This document shows, one piece after another, positions 50,932 through 57,304 of a DNA stretch of 57,304 nucleotides. This DNA is from an uncultured Spirochaetaceae bacterium. GTDB taxonomy: Bacteria; Spirochaetota; Spirochaetia; Sphaerochaetales; Sphaerochaetaceae. Position numbers and translations under genes: made by a program. Numbering within the stretch: the stretch's first letter is position 1; each line of letters opens with the position of its first letter. The DNA lies in the NCBI GenBank assembly GCA_944389975.1, contig CALXOH010000050.1, positions 1 through 57,304 on the forward strand, written 5' to 3'. Under the pieces are notes generated by a model that was not told where the DNA came from, searched no databases, and saw only the letters and a program-made list of their open reading frames with translations.

Positions 50932-51642
50932 ATGGATATCGAAAAAGATTTGTATGACGAACATGGAATAAGCGAAGATGATCGCCTTCTGAAGGATATG
51001 CTTTCCTATATAAGGGACAGCAAGCTCAAACCTGGAGACAAGATTCCTTCGATAAGGGTACTCTCCGAAACATTCAAAACCACGCAAAGCCAGATGCGAA
51101 GCACTCTTTTGCGTCTTGAGGCGCTGGGCTTCCTGATGATCCAGCCCAGGAGCGGATGTTATGTGAAAGACACGAGCCTTGACTCGATGCTACGCACTTT
51201 CTGCCTCCTTTTTGAGACGGCTATGACCGATGAAATGTCACTTATTGAGCTGTACGACCTCAAAACTGCTCTCGAAACGACGATTGCGCAGCAAGTCTCC
51301 CAGATAAGGACGGACGGGGAGCTTTTGTCGATAAGAAACATATTGCATCAGCAGGAGACTGCAACGGAGAAAGACGATATGATTGCTCTTGATGAGAAAT
51401 TCCATCTGCACCTTGCCCAGATAAGCAGGAACCCGTTTTATTATGCAATTCTATCTGCGATCCAATCGATTCTAAGGAACGCAAGGCGTTCGTACACCGA
51501 TTACGTAGCAACGTACGACCAGACGATTGCTGATCACAATCAGATCTATCAAGCGATAAAAGAGAAGAACGGGGATGATGCGTACTATTACTCGAGCATA
51601 CATTCCAACAGGAGAAAAGATCTCCTTCTTAGCTATTGCTAG
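50932..51642 (+). CDS. GntR/FCD-family transcription regulator
   Basis: The N-terminal winged helix (about 20-75) with KIPSIRVLSETFKTTQSQMR and a C-terminal FCD-type ligand domain place it in the FadR subfamily of GntR, which often controls sugar-acid catabolism. 236 residues. ATG 50932 has TGGAG upstream. It is followed by the aldolase-kinase-enolase-UroD genes, which it should control. Half-sites CTGAT and ATCAG occur in its own, the aldolase and the glucarate dehydratase-remnant promoters. Confidence 0.85.
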   Translation: MDIEKDLYDEHGISEDDRLLKDMLSYIRDSKLKPGDKIPSIRVLSETFKTTQSQMRSTLLRLEALGFLMIQPRSGCYVKDTSLDSMLRTFCLLFETAMTDEMSLIELYDLKTALETTIAQQVSQIRTDGELLSIRNILHQQETATEKDDMIALDEKFHLHLAQISRNPFYYAILSAIQSILRNARRSYTDYVATYDQTIADHNQIYQAIKEKNGDDAYYYSSIHSNRRKDLLLSYC

Positions 51643-51648
51643 AAATCA

Positions 51649-51698
51649 TTGACTTCTGATGAAAGGGGAGTATACTTTTCTCATGATCTGATAATCAG
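51649..51698 (+). promoter_or_regulatory. Aldolase promoter with palindromic operator
   Basis: TTGACT (51649-51654), a 16-base spacer, TATACT (51671-51676), then CTGATAATCAG (51688-51698), a perfect 11-base palindrome just after the expected start. A second CTGAT (51656-51660) is in the spacer. This suits repression by the preceding GntR-type regulator. Confidence 0.6.
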
Positions 51699-51749
51699 TA
51701 AGAAACAAAACTGAATAGTTCTGTTTCTGCTTTCAAGGGAGGTTTTGTC

Positions 51750-52532
51750 ATGATCGAAAGGAATTACAACCCCATAAAGCATGGGATTAAGGAAGGAAAG
51801 AGGTTCATAGCATCATGGTGCCAGGCTGCAAGCAATATCACATCCGAAGTGCTTGCCGACAGCGGGATGGATATCCTGATCATCGACTGTGAACATGCAC
51901 CAAGCAGCTTTGAGACCTTGATCAGGCAGCAGCAGGCGATGAATGGATACAAGGCTGTACCGTTTGCACGTGCGCCGTGGAATGACTTTGTACAGATCAA
52001 GAAGATACTCGATACCGGAATGTATGGCATTCTCGTACCGTACGTGGAGACGAGGGAAGAGGCTGAGAAGGCGGTGGAGGCAGTGAAATATCCTCCGTTC
52101 GGGGTACGCGGGGTTGCCGGATCGACCAGGGCCGCACACTTTGGGAACAACAGCATCGATTACTTCACGAAGGCGAATGACGAGGTGATGGTATTCATCG
52201 CAATCGAGAGTAAAATGGGAATAGACAATCTTGATGGAATTCTCTCTGTCGAGGGGTTGGATGGCGTGTTCGTAGGCCCGGTGGACCTTGCGACCAACCT
52301 GGGCCACCTTGGAAATCCGAACTTTCCGGACGTGCAGGATGCGATAAGCGCTGTGGAGAAGAAGGTCCTTGACTCGGGAAAGGTACTCATGGCTCTCGGC
52401 GGAGACTGGGAAGGAACGAAAAGAAAGCTTGATTCGGGTGCCCAGATAGTGATTGCGATGAGCGACACGACGACGCTCGGGAGCATTGCACGGGAGAACG
52501 TGAAGAAGTTCCGCGAATATGTGAATGGCTGA
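51750..52532 (+). CDS. HpcH/HpaI-family aldolase
   Basis: This class II pyruvate-type aldolase has 260 residues, like 2-dehydro-3-deoxyglucarate aldolase (GarL) and HpaI. IIDCEHAPSSF (metal and substrate side), VPYVETREEAEKAVEA, GVRGVAGSTRAAHFG and the metal-binding IAIES...VFVGPVDLATNLG are present. GarL cleaves 5-keto-4-deoxyglucarate to pyruvate and tartronate semialdehyde; the glucarate dehydratase remnant downstream supports that substrate class. It starts the catabolic operon, with GGGAGG before ATG 51750. Confidence 0.87.
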   Translation: MIERNYNPIKHGIKEGKRFIASWCQAASNITSEVLADSGMDILIIDCEHAPSSFETLIRQQQAMNGYKAVPFARAPWNDFVQIKKILDTGMYGILVPYVETREEAEKAVEAVKYPPFGVRGVAGSTRAAHFGNNSIDYFTKANDEVMVFIAIESKMGIDNLDGILSVEGLDGVFVGPVDLATNLGHLGNPNFPDVQDAISAVEKKVLDSGKVLMALGGDWEGTKRKLDSGAQIVIAMSDTTTLGSIARENVKKFREYVNG

Positions 52533-52603
52533 ATGAAAAAGGGGAGGAGAGGTTGAATATGACTTTTTCTCCCTGGATTTTTCAGCATAATACCCAAATC
52601 TTG

Positions 52604-52635
52604 CATTCAATACGATTTAAAAAAGCGATTGAATG
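52604..52635. promoter_or_regulatory. Inverted repeat before kinase gene
   Basis: CATTCAAT (52604-52611) and ATTGAATG (52628-52635) are perfect inverted repeats in an AT-rich stretch. They may be an operator or a hairpin. Confidence 0.35.
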
Positions 52636-52749
52636 TGCATTATGATGAAGATTAAATACCTTGGTAATGAAAAAACATACATAGGAGACAAAACTTTTCC
52701 ATTGTTGACCCATCATGCTGTAAATAAAGTTGACTTGATTGGAGAAGTT

Positions 52750-53763
52750 ATGATTGACATCAGCGACATGAATGTTCTCGAGACCTATCTGGTGGGCGGG
52801 AAGTTTGTAAGAAAAGGTGACGGACACGAGATCAAATACCTCTCGGGAGGGGTTTCAGGGAGAGTTGCGTTCGTAGACAGGAAGAACTCGGCACCTTTGA
52901 TCGTCAAACAGGCGCTTCGGAAGCTGAAGACGAAGGCCGACTGGGAATGCGATCCGTCGAGGATGGAGACGGAAGCGGAAGCGAACGACGTCTATTACAA
53001 GATAGTTCCGGATTCAGCTCCGAAGGTGCTTTATTACGACAAAGATGAGTATATCTACGTCCGCGAGGCGCTTCCCGAGTCATGGAGGATGTGGAAGGAC
53101 GACTTGATGAAAGGCATCGTCGACTACAACCTTGCAAGAAAATCGATTGAAGCTTTACTCAAGGTCCACGAAGTGAGTGCAGGATCTTTCGAAGTGAAGG
53201 AGAAGTTCTCCTCGAAGGAGGTTTTCGACAACCTCAGGATCGACCCGTACATACGCTATACGGTCGGGAAGTATCCTAATCTGGAGAAGAAGTCAAAGGA
53301 TGTGATCTCCCTCCTGTTGGATTCTTCGATCGCGCTTGTCCACGGGGATTACAGCCCGAAGAACATAATGACCGACGGGAATGCGATATCCGTTCTGGAT
53401 TTCGAAGTGGCGCACTGCGGCCATCCGGCGTTCGATCTTGCGTTCTTCTTCAACCATTTCATTTTGAAGGCTGTGAAGTTCGACGCATTCGGCGGCGGGT
53501 ACCTTGCTGCGATGGCGTATATGAACGACATATACATGGCGGGGTGTACGTATATGGACAGGTACGCGCTGGAACGCGATGTGATGAAGGTGCTTCCATT
53601 CCTGCTCCTTGCAAGGGTGGACGGCAAGTCCCCGGTGGAGTACCTGGTTGGCGATGAGGAGAGAATGAACAGTGTCAGGAGGATTGCTTTCTCACTATTT
53701 TCAAAAGAGATCGTCTCCCTTTCCGACGTAGTGAAGATTTATAACGATGAGGTGAAGGCATGA
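52750..53763 (+). CDS. Phosphotransferase, methylthioribose kinase-like
   Basis: This is a protein-kinase-fold small-molecule kinase (APH/MtnK family): HGDYSPKNIM is the catalytic loop, VLDFEVAHCGHPAFDLAFF the metal-binding motif, and SGGVSGRVAFV the nucleotide-binding loop. The substrate is unknown; in this operon it may phosphorylate a sugar-acid intermediate (compare glycerate kinase GarK, which is of another family). ATG 52750 has GGAG five bases upstream. The frame remains open back to 52633, but that stretch is unusually AT-rich and not needed by the family. It overlaps the enolase gene by ATGA. Confidence 0.75.
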   Translation: MIDISDMNVLETYLVGGKFVRKGDGHEIKYLSGGVSGRVAFVDRKNSAPLIVKQALRKLKTKADWECDPSRMETEAEANDVYYKIVPDSAPKVLYYDKDEYIYVREALPESWRMWKDDLMKGIVDYNLARKSIEALLKVHEVSAGSFEVKEKFSSKEVFDNLRIDPYIRYTVGKYPNLEKKSKDVISLLLDSSIALVHGDYSPKNIMTDGNAISVLDFEVAHCGHPAFDLAFFFNHFILKAVKFDAFGGGYLAAMAYMNDIYMAGCTYMDRYALERDVMKVLPFLLLARVDGKSPVEYLVGDEERMNSVRRIAFSLFSKEIVSLSDVVKIYNDEVKA

Positions 53764-55049
53764 AGATTACAGATGTAAAGGCAAGACAGGTTTTCGACAG
53801 CAGGGCGAATGCCACGGTTGAAGTTGACGTAACGCTTGAAGACGGAACAGTCGGAAGGGGCACTGTCCCGTCCGGAGCGTCCACCGGGATATACGAGGTC
53901 CTGGAACTCAGGGACGGAGGGAAGGAACTCGGAGGAAAGAGCGTAAGGAAGGCGATCGGAAATGTGCTTGATGAGATCAGACCGAGGATAATCGGACTGG
54001 ATGCGGAGGACCAGAGGGGGATCGACAACCTGATGATCGAACTTGACGGTACTGAGAACAAGAGCAGGCTCGGGGCAAATGCGATCCTCGGCGTTTCGAT
54101 GGCTGTTGCGCACGCAGCAAGTGCATCGAGGAAGATGCCTCTCTTCAGGTACCTCGGAGGTGCCAATGCACACGTCGTACCCGTTCCGATGATCCAGATA
54201 ATCGGGGGAGGTGCGCACGCACTTCATTCGATAGACGTGCAGGACTTCCTCGTAATCCCGCTTTCCTTCAAGACCTTCTGGGAGGGCTTTGAAGCTGTTG
54301 TGAACGTATACAATGCAACGAAGAAGCTTTTCATAGAGACTGGAAGGCCCGTTGCAATCGCAGACGAGGGCGGGTTCTGGCCCAGCGCGTTCAAGAAGAA
54401 CGAGGACGGGCTTGAGCTTCTGACAGAGGGAATAAGAAGGGCAGGGTACGAACCTGGCGTTGATTTGGGAATCGCGCTCGACATCGCGTCAAGCGAGTTC
54501 TACGACAAGGATAAGAAGAAGTACATCTTCCACCTTGAGAATGAGGAGTATACGACAGCTGAGTTCGTCGATCTCCTGTCATCGTGGGTCGACAAGTACC
54601 CGATCGTATCGATCGAGGACGGCACGAGCGAACTTGATTGGGACGGCGCGAAACTCATCACCGAAAAACTTGGCGGAAGGATACAGCTCATCGGAGACGA
54701 CCTCTTTACGACGAACATCTCCAGGATCAGGAGCGGAGTGAAGTCCGGGGCGCTTAACGCAGTGTTGATAAAGATGAACCAGATCGGTACGATCACAGAG
54801 ACGATCGATGCGATAGAGTTCACTAAAAACAGCGGCTATCTTCCAGTTATAAGCGCACGAAGCGGGGAGACCGAGGACAGCACGATAGTACACCTTTCGA
54901 TTGCAACGAACGCAGGACAATTGAAAGTCGGTTCGGTTGCACGCACCGAGCGTGCGGTCAAGTGGAACGAGACTATAAGGATGGAAGAGCTTTTGGGAAA
55001 GAACGGATACTATCCCGGAGCTTCGATCTTTGATTCGATAAAGAAGTAA
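53760..55049 (+). CDS. Enolase-like protein with altered active site
   Basis: The protein is 429 residues, full-length, and clearly of the enolase family (ARQVFDSRANATVEVDV, LIKMNQIGT, SGETEDSTI). Compared with the yeast enzyme, His159 (here His153), the glutamate of DEGGF (Glu203) and Lys345 (Lys338) are kept, but Glu168 is aspartate (Asp162, in VQDFLVIP) and catalytic His373 is alanine (Ala366, in ISARSGETED). GGFAP is replaced by GGFWP. These changes argue against normal 2-phosphoglycerate dehydration. Position inside the operon (ATGA overlap with the kinase) suggests a phosphorylated sugar-acid substrate. It is a paralogue, since a normal enolase must lie elsewhere. Confidence 0.85.
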   Translation: MKITDVKARQVFDSRANATVEVDVTLEDGTVGRGTVPSGASTGIYEVLELRDGGKELGGKSVRKAIGNVLDEIRPRIIGLDAEDQRGIDNLMIELDGTENKSRLGANAILGVSMAVAHAASASRKMPLFRYLGGANAHVVPVPMIQIIGGGAHALHSIDVQDFLVIPLSFKTFWEGFEAVVNVYNATKKLFIETGRPVAIADEGGFWPSAFKKNEDGLELLTEGIRRAGYEPGVDLGIALDIASSEFYDKDKKKYIFHLENEEYTTAEFVDLLSSWVDKYPIVSIEDGTSELDWDGAKLITEKLGGRIQLIGDDLFTTNISRIRSGVKSGALNAVLIKMNQIGTITETIDAIEFTKNSGYLPVISARSGETEDSTIVHLSIATNAGQLKVGSVARTERAVKWNETIRMEELLGKNGYYPGASIFDSIKK

Positions 55050-55062
55050 AGGAGGGAAATGG

Positions 55063-56103
55063 GTGCAGAAAGTTCCGTACATGAAGCCCAGGGAGCGGTT
55101 TCTTGCCGCCCTATGCGGAAAGCAATTCGACGTATATCCCGTTGCAAGCATCACAAGCACTGCAAACAGGGAAGGTATGGCGAAAACCAAGTGCTTCTTT
55201 CCTGAAGCACACATCAAGGCATACGACATGGCTGCGCTTTCGTCGTTTGCCCACGATGAGTACGGTTTTGATTCTGTAGCACCCTATTTTTCCTTACACT
55301 TGGAAGCATCCTGTTTCGGAGCGGAAGTGGATTGGGGGAACGAGTATTCGATGCCACGCATCATCTCATCCCCCAAGCCGATGCTGGAAGATCTGAAATG
55401 TAATGACAAGTTCTTCACCCAATGGATCACGAAGGAACTTCTGACTGCCATCAAAAGCATTTCAAAGCGCTATCAAGGGCGTGTTGCGATCGTCGGTAAG
55501 GTAGTGGGGCCTTGGACGCTGATGTACCATCTCTACGGGGTTGAGAACGTACTTCTGGATTCGATCGTAGAGCCTGAATTGGTGAAGGCAAGGCTTGGGA
55601 AACTTACTGATTTCTCGATCCGTTTCGCATCCCTCCAGTTCTCTGAGGGAGCTGACGCAGTGGTGTGGGCGGACCACGTGACATCCGATCTGGTGAGCCG
55701 TGGATTATACGAGCGGCTGCTGTTCCCGTTTCATAAGAGGGCTGTCGAGGAACTTGGGGTTGATAAACCGCTTATACTCCACGTATGCGGCAACGTCGAA
55801 GCGAAGTTCGGCCTTTTCGAGAAGGCAGGGTTTGCTGCATTCCACGCAGACAGCAGGAACGATATCAAGACATTGTCGGCGATGAGGGAGAAGATGGTGC
55901 TCATCGGATCGGTGAACAATCCCAAGACCCTCCTTGGCTCTGTCCCGAACTATGTGAAGGCGGAGGGATTGAAAAACATAAAAGATGGAGTTGATATACT
56001 CTCCCCGGAATGCGCGATCCCTACGAGCGTTCCCGGGGTGAATCTGAAAGCGCTTTCGGAAGCGGGGCACGGAACAAGGCCGAAGGTAACAACAACCACA
56101 TAA
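55063..56103 (+). CDS. Uroporphyrinogen decarboxylase/MtaA-type protein
   Basis: This is a UroD-superfamily protein of the corrinoid/coenzyme M methyltransferase branch. The zinc motif is His240-x-Cys242 in LHVCGN, with Cys317 in SPECAIPT, as in MtaA and CmuA; true UroD lacks it. 346 residues. Methyl transfer or decarboxylation of an unknown metabolite is possible. Similar genes occur in carbohydrate-catabolic loci with unclear roles. GTG 55063 has GGAGGG six bases upstream. It is the last intact gene of the operon. Confidence 0.82.
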   Translation: MQKVPYMKPRERFLAALCGKQFDVYPVASITSTANREGMAKTKCFFPEAHIKAYDMAALSSFAHDEYGFDSVAPYFSLHLEASCFGAEVDWGNEYSMPRIISSPKPMLEDLKCNDKFFTQWITKELLTAIKSISKRYQGRVAIVGKVVGPWTLMYHLYGVENVLLDSIVEPELVKARLGKLTDFSIRFASLQFSEGADAVVWADHVTSDLVSRGLYERLLFPFHKRAVEELGVDKPLILHVCGNVEAKFGLFEKAGFAAFHADSRNDIKTLSAMREKMVLIGSVNNPKTLLGSVPNYVKAEGLKNIKDGVDILSPECAIPTSVPGVNLKALSEAGHGTRPKVTTTT

Positions 56104-56143
56104 AGGAATTGTATTTTAAAGCATTTTGCACAAGTTGTTCTCT

Positions 56144-56194
56144 TTGACAATATCAATCTCTGATTCTAATCTGACTCTTGATAGCAGATCAGAG
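56144..56194 (+). promoter_or_regulatory. Promoter before glucarate dehydratase remnant
   Basis: TTGACA (56144-56149), a 17-base spacer and TAATCT (56167-56172) form a strong promoter. CTCTGAT (56158-56164) and ATCAGAG (56188-56194) are a perfect inverted repeat 23 bases apart around the start site. The half-sites match those at the aldolase promoter. Confidence 0.6.
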
Positions 56195-56217
56195 GGGCTT
56201 TTGAAAAGGAGATTCAG

Positions 56218-56480
56218 ATGTCATTCAATACACCAGTAGTGAAGAGCATGCAAGTTATCCCGGTCGCAGGAAGGGATAGCATGCTTTTGTCGCTTTCAGG
56301 GGCGCATGCACCTCTTTTTACGAGAAACATCGTGATAATCAAGGACAGCGCTGGTAATACCGGATTGGGGAGTGCCATGGGGGAGAGGCCATAACGAGTG
56401 CCCTTGAGTCATACATACCATTTGTAGTCGGCAAGCCGATAGGTGCGTACAGAAGCATAATTTCACAATTGAACAGGATA
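56218..56480 (+). pseudogene. gudD: 5' fragment of glucarate dehydratase gene
   Basis: ATG 56218 has AAGGAG six bases upstream and begins SFNTPVVKSMQVIPVAGRD, nearly identical in pattern to the N-terminus of GudD. MLLSLSGAHAPLFTRN and IVIIKDSAGNTG follow, then a frame change near 56370 continues as GGEAITSALESYIPFVVGK and PIGAYRSIISQLNRIHDE. After about 56480 the similarity stops. The missing remainder (about 360 residues) includes the catalytic domain. The one-base shift and the loss both show it is inactive. Confidence 0.78.
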
Positions 56481-56482
56481 CA

Positions 56483-56920
56483 TGACGAGCGGTCGCGTGG
56501 GAGCGATGGTACCGATGCTTTCGTTCGGGATTCCCGGAGACGGCGTTACTGCAGTCGTACTCGGAGTTCTGATGGTCTATGGAATCGTTCCAGGCCTGGA
56601 CATCCTTACACGCCAGATGAGCCTCGTTGCACCGATGTATGCGGCACTCCTTATATCTGCGTGCGTGCTTCTTCCGGTGTCATTGATGATATTCGGCCCC
56701 TTGTACATCAAGATCGTAAGGATCAACAGGATCGTACTCTATTCTGCAATTGCAATCATAGCCATTTCCGGTGTGTATGCTGCAACCACATCTGTATTCC
56801 AGATGGTCGTCGCAGTCTTTGTCGGAATCGCCGTGTATTTCCTGCGCCAGGACGGCTATCCACCGGTTGCACTGATACTTGGAGCTCTTCTTGGGCCTCT
56901 GTTTGAAGGTTATAAAAATG
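56483..56920 (+). pseudogene. tctA: Internal fragment of TctA-type permease gene
   Basis: The frame encodes the C-terminal third of the large subunit of tripartite tricarboxylate transporters: GAMVPMLSFGIPGDGVTAVV, four hydrophobic segments and the LILGALLGPLFEG motif. The start is joined directly to the gudD fragment, and after GPLFEGY the frame runs into the terminator of the next gene, so both ends of the permease are missing. It is a deletion relic. The transporter would have fed the sugar-acid pathway. Confidence 0.75.
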
Positions 56921-56924
56921 TTGC

Positions 56925-56950
56925 GAAAAACCCATTGGCTTGCCGATGGG
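56925..56950 (-). terminator. Terminator of PPOX-family gene
   Basis: On the minus strand the stem CCCATCGGC/GCCAATGGG (one G-T pair) is followed by TTTTTC (bases 56925-56930 of the plus strand, complement). Confidence 0.8.
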
Positions 56951-56965
56951 ATGAAAGCAACAGCA

Positions 56966-57304
56966 TCAGAATGAGATAGTTGAATGCTTGCCATCAATCC
57001 AGAGTATTGCCTCCTGTGTAGAGAACCTGATGAGGCAGTATTTCTCATCGTACGGACCATCAGGATAATAGTGGAAAAAGAAGTCTTTCCAATATCGTCT
57101 CAGCGTATCCTTGTCTGTAACGACTTCAGCTTTCCCAGTGAGACTTACACTGTCAGCTTCCCTGACGAAAGAGATTCCAGCTTTCTGGTTGCTCAGGAGA
57201 TGCCTTGCCTTTGCCGCGTTGCGGTATGTCGTCATCCATATCTGTCTTATCCTATCATGTGCTATGACATCTATTGCGACGGGACGGGGGAATCCCTCCT
57301 CATT
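56966..57304 (-). CDS. Pyridoxamine 5'-phosphate oxidase-family protein, partial
   Basis: This is a split-barrel flavin-binding protein of the PNPOx-like family, 113 residues visible. The frame is open to the right edge of the window, and the first visible residues NEEGFPRPVAIDV belong to the family (DEEGFPRPRAM-like), so the true start lies outside. The KARHLLSNQKAGISFVRE and GKAEVVTD motifs match general-stress-type members. The terminator at 56925-56950 follows it. Confidence 0.85.
   Translation of the reverse strand, partial: NEEGFPRPVAIDVIAHDRIRQIWMTTYRNAAKARHLLSNQKAGISFVREADSVSLTGKAEVVTDKDTLRRYWKDFFFHYYPDGPYDEKYCLIRFSTQEAILWIDGKHSTISF

Overview
This window most likely comes from a spirochaete (Spirochaetota), and the gene set fits a Sphaerochaeta/Treponema-like, probably host-associated anaerobe. 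The pointers are a serine hydroxymethyltransferase of about 508 residues (the long treponemal form), a eukaryote-type hexokinase, an archaeal-type UMP kinase, a CBS/DHH inorganic pyrophosphatase, many lineage-specific lipoproteins and small barrel-like exported proteins, and fermentative enzymes (L-lactate dehydrogenase). The lineage is an inference from protein character; no rRNA gene is present. Most of the window is ordinary chromosome with short, often overlapping transcription units on both strands.

Layout. 1-9 kb: an ATPase remnant, rlmN, L-lactate dehydrogenase, a Fe-S protein divergent from a Crp-type regulator, a barrel-like exported protein, hflX, a frame-disrupted S41 protease, ychF, trxA and rpsD. 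9-23 kb: lipoproteins, a decayed AAA-ATPase, nitroreductase, topA, tRNA-Arg(CCU), a TetR regulator, a Ca2+-type P-ATPase, a FUSC-type membrane protein, a CBS-ACT protein, an Smr protein and infA. 23-30 kb: an operon of glyA, hydantoinase/dihydropyrimidinase, a HAD-cytidine deaminase fusion, a phospholipase D lipoprotein and two exported barrel-like proteins. 29.6-32.1 kb: a truncated ATPase next to a complete AAA/DUF4143 ATPase that is bracketed by an identical 46-bp direct repeat. 32-50 kb: rpiB, pyrophosphatase, relA/spoT, prmC, prfA, AI-2E-type permease, sbcB, UMF1-type permease, hexokinase, pyridoxal kinase-like protein, nucleosidase, patatin, radical SAM protein, pyrH, a small antitoxin/GNAT-toxin cassette between near-identical direct repeats, and ssb.

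50.9-57 kb: a catabolic island with a GntR/FCD regulator, an HpcH/HpaI-type (GarL-like) aldolase, a small-molecule kinase, an enolase paralogue with altered catalytic residues and a UroD/MtaA-type protein. After these come the broken 5' end of a glucarate dehydratase gene and an internal piece of a TctA-type permease. The set resembles an aldarate (glucarate/galactarate) pathway that has been partly deleted and combined with unusual enzymes; it is the best candidate here for undescribed biochemistry.

Two themes recur. First, decay: at least five loci are truncated or frameshifted, three of them members of ATPase families that carry a C-terminal nuclease-like domain. Second, start signals: genes with good Shine-Dalgarno sequences often use GTG or TTG, whereas several genes without one begin with ATG only 6-9 bases after a -10-like hexamer, which suggests leaderless mRNAs (relA/spoT, sbcB, pyrH, prfA, patatin, radical SAM).
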